From Prostheceraeus crozeri (taxonomy: Eukaryota > Platyhelminthes > Polycladida > Euryleptidae): a stretch of DNA of 64,000 bases. Positions 39,655 to 52,035 of this stretch are shown here, piece after piece (position 1 is the first letter of the stretch; every line of letters starts with the position of its first letter). The translations under genes were made by a program, and so were the position numbers. The stretch is from assembly GCA_907163375.1 (NCBI GenBank), contig CAJQUW010003459.1, positions 15,001 through 79,000 on the forward strand, written 5' to 3'. The notes beneath the pieces are model-generated. The model did not search any database, was not told where the DNA came from, and worked only from the letters and a program-made list of their open reading frames with translations.

Positions 39655-39845
39655 TTTTACGTCACTACTCCCCATACTTGGGGCTTGGACGGTGCTGACA
39701 TTGTCAGACTTACGGAGCGTTGTAGTACGTTTAGTCCGGATGCCCTTCCTGCCGACTTCCAATGACACCTTCGGGGCTCGACCTCTGGACCAAAAGATCG
39801 CTAGGCCAAGAACTGGACCACTGTGCCATGGAGACCATCCTTCAT
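39655..39845 (-). repeat. tRNA-derived SINE-like sequence
   Basis: The minus strand begins with a tRNA-like head: box A region CATGGCACAGTGGTCCAG and box B AGGTCGAGCCCC about 35 bases later. A body follows with GGCAGGAAGGGCATCCGG, a block seen in several invertebrate SINE families. The 3' limit is uncertain. Confidence 0.5.
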
Positions 39846-40884
39846 GAACACCCGTAAATGTCTGCACTTGGCAACCCTCGTTCCCCAAGCGGATGTTCTT
39901 TATCAACGGCCCATGAACTTTTTCAATTGAAAATAAACGATGAAAATGTTGGAATGAAAAACAATGCAACAAAAAGAATCCGAAAAGCAAAATACATGTT
40001 TGTTTCAAAGGACTTCAAAAAAACATATTTTTAAACCTTGCATGTGAAAACTCATGGGCCACACAGATCTGGTATATTTTGTTTAGTCTGTTGAAGCACA
40101 TATATATATATATCTGTCGCAGTACATGTATATCCGAATTATTCAAAATATATCTGAATTATTCAAAGGTGATCAAATCCGCAGATTTTAGTTTTTGCAA
40201 TATCATACGTTCATTAGCGGAGCTCTTCGGCATTCCCACTAAAGAGAAACGTCCGGACAGAAGTTCAGGCCGAGGCTTCTCACATCGAAGTTAATTGTAC
40301 CTGCTACAAAGTAAGGTTAACAACGCAGCAAGCTGACTCTAGTGCTGCTGTGGGAGTAACCCATACCATGTTGAAACACCGACCTTGAGCATGAATGAAT
40401 GTCATTAAAAATATCAATTACCATCTAGAATCAAATCAGAAAGGAATTATTACATAGGACAGTGTTTCTCAACCCCCGGTCCGCGGACTAAAATTTGTCA
40501 GTGGGACAGGTCAGCTTGGTCCGCGAAGCTAATGTGAAATAAAGATCGCTTTTAGTATAAAACGCTTAGTCAATGGCGGATTTGGTCAAAAGACGTCTTC
40601 AACTGTCTTTGATTTGGTTTATTAATACGATGACGCTGTCCAGGGATGAGAACGCCGTCTCACAAAAAATCCGGAGGATCTCTTCTAGGGGGGGCCCATT
40701 TTCAGTTTTGATATCATAACAAGAAATCAAAGAGTCAATTTTAAATAGCTATGAATCTTTATGCGCCTACACACTATAGACCCTATAGCTGCGACTAAAA
40801 ATACATTGATTGTACTAAGGCCACAGATAATAATTAATTGTAGCTCAACCATATTAGGGCAAAGTACCGGGGACAAAATCTCTC

Positions 40885-40925
40885 TTTTGGGAGTGTAACT
40901 AGTAGAATATGATGTTTTGTAAAAC
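40885..40925. repeat. Single copy of the 64-bp minisatellite motif
   Basis: TTTTGGGAGTGTAACTAGTA followed by GAATATGATGTTTTGTAA matches the core of the tandem array at 56077-56296, 15 kb away. Confidence 0.6.
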
Positions 40926-41212
40926 ACTACTTTATAAACACTACTCTTGTCCTGTGTTCGAACCCAGGTGATAACTTATTTTGCTAATTCAGGGCAGGGC
41001 TCCCACTCCATAATTTGCGAAAATTTGCGCAGGCTGCTAAAATTTGCGCAGCTTTTGATTTCAGGGATAAAATTCGAAATTCTTGTGCCTAGACCCCCTG
41101 TGTCGCCATCTTTGTGTTTGTGATTTATTTAATTGCTTCAAGTTATTATCTTATTGCATTTCTAAAATATCAATGTAGACCAAAGTTTGAGCTATATTGG
41201 TAACACCATGTA

Positions 41213-42721
41213 CAGTCTGTTTAATAAAAAGTGGATCATCCTAAAATTTGATGAAGTAAAACATAAGTATGATACAGAAAGCATTTTTCATGTTATTTCA
41301 TGTCCCTGATATATTTAAATGTCCTTATATAATCTGATAAGCTATGATACAGTAACGGTTCTTAAGAAGCTAATATTTTGTGGCCCTACCCTTATTGTCA
41401 ATGACATTACCAATTCGTCTAGGCATTGATTCGATGATATCGTTGATTTTTGACTGATCTAACTTTCTCCACTCTCTTTTTAACAGTGACGTAAGTTGTG
41501 ATACGCCATCTGTAGGTAGCAGTGAACGACGAACGTTACGTTTTAGAATACTCCATACATTTTCTATGGGATTCAGATCAGAAGAACGAGCTGACCAAGA
41601 TAATGTCCTAAGCCCTAATTGAGACTTGCATAAGTTCACTCTACTACTCCTGTGACACGTAGCATTATCATCCATAGATAACCAAATCGATGGATCACCA
41701 AGTCGATCTGTTATTTGGCCAATGTTCATTCGTAAAACATTCACATAGCGTTCAGAATTCATGGTTCCTTGCTGTATGTGAAGTTCAGAGCGGCCATTGG
41801 TCCAAACGCCAGCCCAAATCAGTAGAGTCGCACCACCTTGTACCCGGGGACGATGTAAATGTCTCGGAATTTCCTGATCAGATTTTATCCATAATCTCAA
41901 TCGACCATCACTATCCTTCAGACGGACTGATGCCTCATCAGACCAGACAACCCGATCCCATTGATTTCGCCAGTGACAATGACTCATTGCCCATCTGAGA
42001 CGTCTATTTGTATGCTGATCTGATAATTCGATCTGAGAGGGCCTCTTACAGCTCTTGAAATTCGACTCAATAAGTCTTCTACGAATAGTGGACTTAGAAA
42101 TAGACGAGTCTAGTGCAGCCATCTCAGTTAACGAGAGACTTGGATCAACTTTAACAAATCTCAAAATTAGGCAGTCTCTACGTTTGGATGTTATTGTTGG
42201 ATCTCGTTATTGTTCATTTGTGCTTTGTATTGTTTTCAACCGGTAAGAGACAGATTTCTAGCTGAAAGCAATCAGGAGTGCTGCCAACACCACCGCAACG
42301 AAGTCAGGAAGCTATAGAACATGAAGTCCAGTTAATCACATGTAGCAGTTACATTATTGTTGATGAATAATGGTGCTATACTGGCTCTGATTGACCGATT
42401 TTCTTTATTTTTGTTTTGCTTGATAGCTTTTGGCTTGTAGAACAACATATTACATAACAAAGGAAACAAATGTAATTTTATAAGAGTGAGGTATGATTTT
42501 GTGTAATATTGATAAATGAAGATCAAATTATCTACTACTTTTTTTATCTATAACAGGAAAACAACTCAATATTCATGCTTGAAATTTCCAACAATGATAT
42601 TAGTAAGCACAACTGACATATCTTCCAAATTTCAGAGAAATTCGCCCAAGTTTGGCGGAGTTAGACAAAGTTGAAGTTAAGGCGATGTTTAAGGGTGATC
42701 CATTTTTTATGAAACAATCTG
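41213..42721 (-). mobile_element. Tc1-like transposon, copy 1
   Basis: Ends CAGTCTGTTTAATAAAAAGT and ATGAAACAATCTG are inverted relatives, flanked by TA (41211-41212, 42722-42723). Nearly identical to copy 2 at 52036-53691 but 147 bases shorter owing to an internal deletion near 42190. Confidence 0.92.
41370..42164 (-). pseudogene. Tc1-like transposase, N-terminally deleted
   Basis: 264 aa with the DD34E catalytic residues visible: VVWSDEASVRL, LSMDDNATCHRS and SSDLNPIENVW. The N-terminal helix-turn-helix that binds the inverted repeats is mostly removed by the 147-base deletion, which is a multiple of three (49 codons). The catalytic domain is unbroken. Probably inactive as a stand-alone transposase. 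Confidence 0.9.
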
Positions 42722-43079
42722 TATATGCATAAGCTGAACAAAACTTGGCATGATTCAAATTTCTATTAAAACTTTATAACCGTAGGCTACTATGCAAATT
42801 AATGTGGTTCCACGTACATGACCACATTATAATCAATCGCCCTTATAGAAAAGAGACTATACACGAAAATATATTTCTATGGCGATGTGTGGAAAAGATA
42901 TGATTCGCGTGAGGAATGCGGCGCAAATAATAAAAATCAGCATTCTGTTGATTCTTATATTGCCACGAGGCCTTTCGTCGACTCTCTTCTGGTGGCTACA
43001 GTCGATACATTAGAAACAAATGAAAATGACACAATGATATATATACAAGAGAGAATGAATAGCAATGAGTGATAGTTCG

Positions 43080-43745
43080 CTAGCGCCAAGGGAGAGACAA
43101 AGTCACTGTTGTGTCTTTCTGAACGCACAATGGAGGTCGCAGTGACGTAATGTGCGTTGCCTCGAGATATGGTAATAAGCGAGGTCTTTGCGTCCGAACG
43201 ATGACGTCGAAGAACTTGATTCTTTGGCTTGCATTATCGAACAAGCGGCACTCACTCGCGTGTCTCGTCACCGCGCTAGCAGGTTCGGCGCTGCTTCTTG
43301 GTCGTCGGTTGTGTCCGTCCATTAACCAGGCCGGCAGGTGCTCCTTCATTCTGGTCCCCAACCACCGTTCTGTGCGTCCGATGTAACTGCTACCACAGTT
43401 GCACTGAAATCGATAAACGACATCGGACACACATTCGGGCGGCAGGGGATCCTTGAGAGAGCGCACCGGCAGACACTGGGTGGTGCAGAGGATCCTCGGC
43501 TCGACAGCAGGAAACGCCAGTCTCGTCACCCGACGTACTCGGGCCCTCACATCACTGAGGAATGTATCCCCTTGGAATGGCACCGTCAGGTAAGCGATCT
43601 TTCTCTCCGGACCAATCGTTGCTTCACGTTGTGACGGATTGCTGCTGTGCTTCTGGATAAAAGAAGCGGGGTAGCCGTTTGACTTTAGCGTGTTCAGCAG
43701 CAAGCGACATTCATCTTCGAGCTTGCCTTGAGTGCAGATTCTATA
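43080..43745 (-). pseudogene. Penelope GIY-YIG fragment
   Basis: 207-aa frame 43703-43080, open a little further upstream. It contains DVVYRFQCNCGSSYIGRTER and a following KEHLPAWL block: a GIY-YIG endonuclease with its preceding Cys-containing linker, as at the C-terminus of Penelope proteins. The reverse transcriptase part is absent because another element abuts at about 43.75 kb. Confidence 0.8.
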
Positions 43746-43779
43746 TGAAAAGATATATATATATTCTATAGTGAAAAGA

Positions 43780-44243
43780 TATGAATCACTCCCGCTGTGT
43801 GAAGGACCTCGGAGTTCTCATGCCGAAAGACCTGAAATTCTCTCGGCACATTCTGACTTGTGTTCAGAGAGCTAACCGAATTGTGTCTACCATCCTCAGG
43901 TCATTTGTCTCTCGGGACGCCGATTGCTTGTCCATCTTTCCAATACATTGATTCGCCCCCAACTCGAATATGCTATCCAAGTCTGGAGTTAAGACATTCT
44001 AGCTATCAAACGTGTACAACGACGACTCACGATGACTGGAACCGCCTCCCCGATAACATTGTTAATAGTGATACTGTGAAACAATTTTAAGCGACAGCTT
44101 ATCATGATTTACTGTACCTCCTGATGTATTTTCCTTTGCTGCCTAGGTGCTCATTGTACTTATAGGTGCCAAATATAATTTAATATATTGATATAGTATT
44201 CCGATTTTGTCTCCCCCTGTAATACTAAATAAATAAATAAATA
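43780..44243 (+). pseudogene. 3' fragment of a non-LTR reverse transcriptase with AAAT tail
   Basis: Plus-strand translation gives VKDLGVLMPKDLKFSRHI, RANRIVSTILRSFVS and later DWNRLPDNIVNSDTVKQF, the C-terminal RT region of jockey/CR1-type elements. Several frame changes. It ends in a short (AAAT)n tail at 44226-44243. Confidence 0.7.
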
Positions 44244-44249
44244 AGGAAA

Positions 44250-44310
44250 AACTTACTATTTCTCGACTTTTCGGGTCAACACCCTTCTTCAAAGAAACTT
44301 CCAGAAGGTA
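44250..44310 (-). repeat. Penelope terminal remnant
   Basis: Minus strand reads CTTTGAAGAAGGGTGTTGAC followed by CCGAAAAGTCGAGAAA, the kind of block found at Penelope termini. Together with 43080-43745 it suggests one Penelope copy interrupted by the AAAT-tailed fragment. Confidence 0.5.
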
Positions 44311-45219
44311 GTTATTATTTTTCTTTCTTTAATTAATAATTGTGGGCATATACAGAGAGACAAAATCTGAAGATCAACATCTTCCATGCAGACTATATTT
44401 CTTTTAAAAGTTTTATCAGGTAGGCCCACGACCTTATAAATTAACCGTTATTGCTCTTTAAGTAATAACGTTTCATTGAATGTTGTTGAAAGTTCTAAAC
44501 TTATCAATTGGATGATAATTACGAGTAGATACAGCTTAAATAGGGAAATATCAAAAAATTACATACCAGACGACAAGCGAGTAGAGCGACTATGAGATTG
44601 AAAATGAATATAAACTCGTATGGTATATCAGTAACAATATTAAATTTGGTTGATTCTACGAAAAGTTATAAATTTCAAATTAAGGAAAATAGATTTGACA
44701 GTAGGCTATAATATAACAGTGATTGAATACAACTTGAATGAAACAGCTGAATTAAATGTTTCCAAAGGATGCCCTTACAAACTTACATATCTTAAGACGT
44801 AAATTTTTTAGATTTGTATCTGATTTGTCATTGGTATAATGTGTCTGCAGCTAAAGCGAAATAATTAAGTTGATGTAGTCCCTACATTAAGTTAGATTTT
44901 CTCGTCTTCCTATCTGAATGATCATTATACGGGATGTTTACTTCTGTTTAAGTCTCGGGAAAGACGCAATAATAATAATCCAGAAAAAGTAAAAGAAAAG
45001 CATGCTTAGAAAAAATATATTCGATGAATTCGTCCCATTCACATCCATATAATTAGCATGAAAAGGAAAATATATTTTCAACGGTAGCAACTTCATGGAT
45101 ACCATGTCGATATTAATTTAACAATTTTACAACAAATTGTCAAATTTGCGCAGAAAATTGGAATTTCCTAAAAAGTTGCGCATTTGCGCAAAATTTGCGC
45201 AGGAGTGGGAGCCCTGATT

Positions 45220-47944
45220 CAGGGTGTATAACGGTTTCGGATTTTCATTTCCCTGACTTTTCCAGGTAACTCAAAAAAAATTCCAGGTCGCCTTTTGGGT
45301 TTGATCGAGTCTCAATTCAAGGTAGTTTCCATGTTATGATGCCTAGATATATTCATTTCTGTGTGATTGATGGAAAGAAATCAGTATGGAAACAGATAAT
45401 AGCCATGTAGTTCTCCTAGTAATGAACGGTGCATGAAAAGATAGAACATAAAATAAAATAATGTTTAACACAGTAGGTCGTATATTGATAACAATCATCA
45501 TGATTGTGTGATACAAAACCGGTCATTAAAAACAGCCCGTAAAAATGATTTAAACTGAATAACAAAGTAGTACTGACTAGTAAAAATTACAGACCTTTTG
45601 GTATGCAGCTCTGGGAAGCAGAAAACAAGATGGCAAAAAAAGACTACCCTGTTAACGAAGTATAATAATGCAAGAGCGGATATTACACTGCAAAGGTTCG
45701 ATTTGTTACTCTCATATTAGCCTCTGTGATAAAAATTGATTAAGGTACGGTATTCAACATTTAAACTTATCAATTATCGTCCAATGTTCAAGAGGATTTG
45801 AAAAATGATATCCTGTGATTATTGACACATTGTGTGTGTGTAGGTGTGTGTGATTTTAACCACTGGTTTTAGTTGGCAAAAAATCGACCCTGTGTGTAAA
45901 GCAACCTGATTAAAACAAAATAAACAAAAATAATTGCGCTAAGACATGTCAGAGTGATTACTTTTTCAATAAGTTTATATCTTCATCGATTTGGTCAATT
46001 TCAAGCAAAAGTTTCTTTTTCATCTCTTATTTTTCTTTGATTTCTATCATCTTCCGTTTTCGTTCATGGTTTTCTTTCGAACACGATGCAGAATTTTTCG
46101 CTTCCTCCTTTCTCGCTTCTCGATAGAGAGCAGCCGCGTTTCTAGCTGACAGGATCATCCTCTTTGTGACCTCAAACTTTCGCCCATCTCCACCGTAAAT
46201 TGCTCTCGTATGATCTTGGATGATCCTTTGGGAAACGAGGGACAATTCTTTCTGATTTTCTACTATAGTATCTTTGTTAACAGAAAAACCTCGCTCAAAG
46301 GAGGCTTGGCCATGAGACAGACACAAGATGATGCGTATGAAATTCAAAAGATGCGAAAATTGCGGGGAACCGTTGGAATCATCATGCAGGCATTGCAACA
46401 GGAAGGTGTCGAGTCGATCAGCACTTTCATTGAACGATCGAAGAAGGGTCACTTTCTGTTCTTTTGTTGTCACTGTTTCGTACTGACGCTTCACTTGATC
46501 AGCATCAAGTCCCGAAATCCATTTGCTAGCAACCAACTCATTCAGTGCATGATCCAAAAGAACGACTTTCCGCGCACTTTCCGAGGCCATGATCAATGGA
46601 TCCAGACATGCAGAACCTTGCACTAGAGGACACTTCAACGGGCACCTTTTCTGCAGCTTCAGAAAGATTCCCTTGAGAAATTCTCTGGAAGCCTTCAAGA
46701 AATCGATTATTTGCTCGTCAGAGATGCGCGAGCCACACGCTCGAATCGCGGATTTCGCAGCAAATCCAATGTCAATGTCCTTCAAGTCCTTGAAGCTATC
46801 TTGAGTTATCGGAATACTCAATTTCTGAACTGTGGATCGATTGTTCATGACACTAGGCTTCACGAAACGCTTCAAGAGAGTATCTATGATGATTTCAAAA
46901 GCTTCAAACAAGAACGGTACCATCGGCTTGTCTGCTTGGAATCTGACAAGAAAAATTTCCGAGTCTTTGGCGACCGTAACAAAGATGCACAATCTTGCCT
47001 TCAGTAGAGGATCTTTCAACATTTCCTTCATCGTTTTGTACGAGTTCGAATCAGGTTCCTTCTTGAATTTCGTGACATTTCCGACGTAAGCCTCCAGATT
47101 TGGGATTTCCTCGATAACGTTTTCAGCGACAGCTACATTTTCAATCCAACGAGTGGCACAATATTTTTGGCGGAACTTTAGGACTTTTTGTCACCGATTA
47201 GTGCAGGTAATCTGCCCGTCGTGACGGAAGATTTTTGAAAACTTCCCAGCAGCTACGCAAGAACTTCATGATGTTGATACTTTTGTTTCCAGTGCGTAAA
47301 GCTCCATCAAAAATGTGCATAGAACAAGTTCCCATCTCAAGGAAATCAGTTTCGTGCTCTCGACCCTCTTTCATTAAGCGAAGTGTCGCTTGATTAACAT
47401 TTGGTCCATCCATGGCAATCTGCAACAGTTTTGAGGTGTCAAGGCGTTTCAATGACTCATTCAGGGCATTGAACAGCTGGGATGACGAGGCATGTCCAAG
47501 AAACTGAGAAGTGAGATATCTTGTCATCACTCGATCATCTAGCCAAAGACGCACATGGACATGCATCTGCCCCTTGTGGGAAACTTTGTTGAGTGATTCG
47601 TCAAATGAGCATACAAAATATGGGGACTTTGAAACATCATCAAGCAATAATTCCTTGAGGTGAGGAGCAATACCGTAGTTTATTGTATAGCCAATTTTGT
47701 CTTTACCGAGTTGAAATGACTGGACGAAGGATTCCTCGGGCAAACATAGAGCAAATATAAATATTTGATTTATGAGTGGCAACGATTTTCGATGTTCATT
47801 ATTCTGGTTCAAAGCTGACAATTTCATTGACAAAAATTCACCAAGACGAAAAAAGTCAGCTTTATTCCACGCTTACAATCAAACCTGGAAATTTCCAGGT
47901 CGAAATGCAAATTTCCCTGACTTTTCCAGTCGTTATACACCCTG
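45220..47944 (-). mobile_element. hAT-family element (hAT-B)
   Basis: Ends CAGGGTGTATAACGG and CGTTATACACCCTG, each followed inward by TTTCCCTGACTTTTCCAG or its complement. The original left flank, now at 40985-40989 because of the hAT-A insertion, reads TAATT, and the right flank at 47945-47949 also reads TAATT, suggesting a 5-bp target duplication. It carries its own degraded transposase. Confidence 0.82.
46027..47833 (-). pseudogene. hAT transposase, frameshifted
   Basis: Two frames, 47833-47198 and 47031-46027, joined by a segment near 47165-47195 with a frame change and a TGA. The first contains SPYFVCSFDESLNK (first catalytic Asp region) and AMDGPNVNQ. The second ends with the hAT dimerisation block CLSHGQASFERGFSVNKDT. 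A BED zinc finger is not seen at the N-terminus. Inactive as it stands. Confidence 0.82.
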
Positions 47945-48054
47945 TAATTGGTTCTCGCTACATTGTTTTTTGCGTATTCATTGTGATCGATCTATTGCAT
48001 CTCACCGTTTCAATTATATTATGTCAACAACGCCAGTTGAAGCTTCCAAGAACA

Positions 48055-48729
48055 ATGTTAGAGAGACCAAGAGATCTGGTAAGAAAAGACAGAGGTGGAG
48101 TGCTCGTGTATGGAGAATGTTCAGGTGTTGATAACAATCTAGAGATTCGAATGACTGAGAGGATGGATGCTGTCCTACAGAGAGTTGATGCTCTATCAAC
48201 AAAGTTGGAATATGTTGAAACGTCTTTGGCATCATTAGAAGAAACTCAAAAGCAGCATAAAATTGAGATCAATAATATTTACAAATCTCTATCTGTGACA
48301 TCTGACCGAAGTAATTTGGTTTTGGAAGAGGTTGAAGCACGTGAATTTTGAAGACCAAACCTTATAATCAGTGGCATAGTTGAGAAGGATCATGGGACGC
48401 TGGAACGGAAATTGTATGATGCTAACACAATAAATAATATGATTGAGAATTTAGAACTTCAAAATGTATCAATTTCCCATATTCTACGTATTGGAAAATC
48501 CAGTTCAGTCCGGCCACGTTTACTGAAAGTGATTTGTGCTGACCAAGTCTCAAAGCATAAATTACTGGGGGCTGGAAAAAGGTTGAGAGAGATGAACAAT
48601 TACAAGACGGTATTCATTAATCCGGATCTCACGCCTCTTCTGCAAGAACATCAAAAATTTCTAAGATATGAAGTGAAAAGGAGAAATGAAGGTGAACAAA
48701 TAATAATAATAAACGTTTTTATTTCATAA
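48055..48729 (+). pseudogene. CR1-like ORF1 protein with an in-frame TGA
   Basis: Frame from ATG 48055 with TGA at 48349-48351, then open in the same frame to 48729; the last codons already belong to the nested copy. It has a coiled-coil region (ERMDAVLQRVDALSTKLEYV) followed by an RRM-like part (ISHILRIGKSS, RPRLLKVICAD, KTVFINPDLTPLLQEH). This is the nucleic-acid chaperone layout of non-LTR ORF1 proteins. Confidence 0.7.
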
Positions 48730-50000
48730 TGAAAATCACATCGTTACAAGTCACAGGTTGCGAATAATTTCAAGTTACAGGTAAGTAGCATCAGTCACTA
48801 AAAATACACATGAGTTTACACCGAACACGATCGAGTAGGTAGCGCTTATGCAGAGTTTGAAAGACTTATACAGCCGGGGATGAAAGAAGCATGTCTACGT
48901 TTAGTCTTCATAAGTGGAACACAAAGTTTTCTAGAGAAAAGGAGCCGTGTGGGAAACAGTTCATGGAGAAAATGGGAAGGATGTTCCATACGATGAAAAA
49001 ACTTAAGTGCCTGATTCTGCCGGCGCAAAGATAGCAAAGGTAAACATTCGTCCTTGCATTCTTTTCCACAAATAATGCGATGACACTGCCGTTGGATCTT
49101 TTCGATTTTTTCGCAGTTCTGCTTACTAAGTCCTATGAAAATTGGATTACAATATTCAAGGATACTAACAATGAATGCCTGATATAAAGTAATCAAGTCG
49201 CGTTTTGTTAAAAACATTTTCAGTCGTCTGAGTACAAAAATATTCATAGACGCTTTCTTACAAATATATGTCACATGTGCATCCCATGACATTGAGGGTT
49301 CATAAATAACACCAAGAATTTTTACAGATGGTTCTAAGGGATACGAACAGCTAATATAGACAGACTGTTTCCTGAAGGCAATAACTTTAGTTTTATCAGA
49401 ATTCAAAAGTAACCCATTCCTGGTACACCACTCACTGATATGTACAATTTCATCATTGATTATATGGTCAACACCCGCAGTCTTGTCTTTGGATAATGGG
49501 AGAACAGTCATGACATCATCGGCATATTTAATAATCTTAGCAAATGAAGCGTGAGGTAACAATGAGCTGACATGAAGGCAGAAAATATACGGGGACAACA
49601 CGGAGCCTTGTGGGACGCCCGATGTAATCCTTTTAGTCGAGCTTACACAACCATTATCAAGGCGGACACATTGGGTACGATTCTGTAAAAAGTTTGCGCA
49701 CCATGCGATGAAACGGGGTGGGAGATTTGACCGTTGGAGCGACTTGAGAAGGGATTCGTGGTGTAAAGAATCGAAGGCTTTCCTCATGTCAAACGACATA
49801 AGTAAAACAGCCGAATTATCGTCCGATTCTAGCCACTCCGTGATGAATTCTTGCAAAAATACATGTGCATGAATAGTGGAGCAATTTGGTCGAAAGCCAA
49901 ATTGAGATTGTCCATACGATTCCACCAAAACATCTTTAATGCTGCCTAGCACACATCGCTCGAGAATCTTAGAAAATGAAGATATATCGCGGGAAAATTG
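48701..50000 (-). mobile_element. 5'-truncated CR1-like copy nested in the plus-strand element
   Basis: Its 3' tail is AATAATAATAATAAACG (plus strand) at 48702-48718; its RT gene runs to about 49.99 kb, where similarity to RT stops and plus-strand endonuclease coding resumes near 50.06 kb. No convincing target duplication was found. Confidence 0.7.
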
Positions 50001-50204
50001 TAAATATGGCTTCAAGTCAACAGAATTTTCGTTAGAGTTTTTAGATGGAGGACGATACGATTTGCCTTCAATTTGGTTAGCGAACGTTCGTTCTATTTCT
50101 CCGAAAATCGACGAAATCCGTACAACGATTCTCTTGAAAAATGTTAATATCTTTGTTTGTTGTGGGACTTGGCTACATCCCAACATAGATAATGAGTCAA
50201 TCAA
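48846..50204 (-). CDS. CR1-like reverse transcriptase fragment
   Basis: 452-aa frame without stops. Genuine RT begins near residue 75 (FSKILERCVLG); the preceding residues are antisense to the endonuclease of the host element. Motifs: QSQFGFRPNCST, LLMSFDMRKAFDSLHH, TSGVPQGSVLSPYIF, IKYADDVMTVLP (catalytic YADD), LLLNSDKTKVIAF and SVKILGVIYEPSMSWDAHV. The C-terminus is complete. It lacks the endonuclease and ORF1, so it is a dead-on-arrival copy whose frame happens to be intact. Confidence 0.85.
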   Translation of the reverse strand: MIDSLSMLGCSQVPQQTKILTFFKRIVVRISSIFGEIERTFANQIEGKSYRPPSKNSNENSVDLKPYLQFSRDISSFSKILERCVLGSIKDVLVESYGQSQFGFRPNCSTIHAHVFLQEFITEWLESDDNSAVLLMSFDMRKAFDSLHHESLLKSLQRSNLPPRFIAWCANFLQNRTQCVRLDNGCVSSTKRITSGVPQGSVLSPYIFCLHVSSLLPHASFAKIIKYADDVMTVLPLSKDKTAGVDHIINDEIVHISEWCTRNGLLLNSDKTKVIAFRKQSVYISCSYPLEPSVKILGVIYEPSMSWDAHVTYICKKASMNIFVLRRLKMFLTKRDLITLYQAFIVSILEYCNPIFIGLSKQNCEKIEKIQRQCHRIICGKECKDECLPLLSLRRQNQALKFFHRMEHPSHFLHELFPTRLLFSRKLCVPLMKTKRRHASFIPGCISLSNSA

Positions 50205-50782
50205 AGTTCAAGCGTTTTCTTGTATTCGAACTGACAGAATAAACGGCATTGGAGGTGGAGTGGTGGTATGGATTCGTGACTGTTCCACGTAGAAAGGTAG
50301 AGGTCACTTCCATGTTGGAGTTTGAGTTTGTTTTTCTGCTGCTTTCGACGAAGATAATTTTTCTTGTCGCTTATATCCCTCCAGTTTTAGCTATTCGTGA
50401 TCGTGAATATTTGAATTATTTCACCATCAGTGAAATTGATAAATTGTTGAGCAAGCACTACGATTTTGATGTTGTTATCTGTGGAGATTTGAATCGTTTC
50501 GATGTGACTGCCATCTCACAGCATTTAACCTTGATAAATTTGAATTGCAAAGTCACATACGGAAGTGCTGAATTAGACTACATTTTGCTCTCTGAAAATT
50601 TGTCGAATCATTATACTGTAGAAAATTGTGCACCCATTGATGTATCTAAGGTACCCCACTCGTCCCTCATGGCAAGACCGAATAATGTAAATAGTAATAC
50701 AACTTTTTATACATTTCGAAAGGTTTATGATTTGCGTCTGTCATTCATGTGTAACTTCATGTCCTCCTTAAAAAAAGATTGA
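50055..50782 (+). pseudogene. CR1-like apurinic/apyrimidinic-type endonuclease
   Basis: Two frames: the first (to 50292) has IWLANVRSISPKIDEI, CCGTWLHPNID and NGIGGGVVVWIRD. The second (50249-50782) has VVICGDLNRFDV and AELDYILLSENL. The blocks match the EEP endonuclease of non-LTR elements; the usual ETWL is CGTWL here. A frame change occurs near 50270-50290. Confidence 0.8.
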
Positions 50783-52035
50783 CTCGTCTTTTGTGCATGA
50801 TTGATCCATAACTCTTGACATGAAATGTTGTCATTTTCACAAAATTTTACATTATTTTTAGAATAGAATAGAATAATGTATATATTTACCAAATGAAAAT
50901 CAAAAATTTCAAGCGTCAAGATCAGATACAGGTCATGAAGGAACATAATAACAAAAAGTTGCTGACATAATAACAAAACAATTTTGTCTCAAAGATGTTC
51001 GACAAAATTGAACTTTTAGTCTTTTAGAGTCATAACACGGTACAATGGAGTATAAAGGGTGATTCTCAGCTTGACGTTTGTAAAACAATGATCGGAAGGT
51101 CGCCAAACGTTCAAATAGGCGATCGATGAAATTTAAAGATTCAGTGTCTAATATGCCGAATGTACAATACATCTGAACACTTTGAATAACACCTTTGAAT
51201 ACAAACCATAGATCGTAACGATAGCGATCACTCAAATATGAAAAGAGCCATTTCACGAAACCACAAGGATAATTTGAATCACAAAGCTTTTCAATCAAAA
51301 TCTTATGACAAATACTATCGAAAGCTTTCGAAAAATCATAATTCAATAACATACAGCAGCCGATTTCAGAGCGATCTAGAATTCCAGTAACAGCATTGTG
51401 CATGTTTATCAGGCAACATGTATTATCAGAGCCTTTTTTTATATGCAAATTGAAAATTAGGACAATCTTCCTGAAAGCGTTCTCTCATGTGATTCAGGAC
51501 GTGGGACTCTAAAAACTTAGCTGGTGTACATAACAAAGTGATCGGACGTAGTTGGTCAATAGAAGCAGGCGTAGATTTCGGAACCGGTGAAACAATACAT
51601 TTTTTTGAAAACTGACGGCACTTTACGTTGGGCGATTGAACAATTGATTAAATGACATAGTGGCTCTGATATAAAAGGAGATGCAATCTTATAAAATATG
51701 TTAGGTATGCCATCAAAGCCAGTGGCTTTAATAGCTGACAAGCTTTCTAAGAAATTAAACGCATCCTGAGGATCTGACAGAGGACACCAGTCATCATCGT
51801 CTAGTTCTAACAAAAAATCATTGCGTGTAAATGAATTTGCAAAAGTCTCATTTACAGCATTTGCAGCAGCTGCAACACTTTGAAAATTTGATATGATACT
51901 TGACAATGGATCATTGACTGAATTCCCTTTAATTTCATTCACAACATTCCATACTTTATTTCTTGATTTCATAGAAGACTGCACCCATTTATTTTTGCAA
52001 TTGATTGTTTCCAGTTTACACTTTTCCTTGTAATA

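Larger units (their letters stand above)
40995..45216. mobile_element. hAT-family element (hAT-A), non-autonomous, with nested insertions
   Basis: Inverted ends CAGGGCTCCCACTCC / GGAGTGGGAGCCCTG with perfect 8-bp target duplications ATTCAGGG (40987-40994, 45217-45224). Subterminal TTTGCGCAG copies lie at both ends. No hAT transposase was found inside; it contains a Tc1 copy and Penelope and non-LTR fragments. The target duplication includes the first five bases (CAGGG) of hAT-B, so hAT-A jumped into the left tip of hAT-B. Confidence 0.93.

Noticed and set aside
40460..40520. CAGTGTTTCTCAACCCCCGG resembling a hAT terminus
   Set aside because: No matching inverted end or target duplication found nearby; may be a solo terminus or chance.
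50725..50976. 83-aa minus-strand frame
   Set aside because: Spans the boundary between the plus-strand endonuclease and the nested minus-strand copy, so it is an artefact of the junction.
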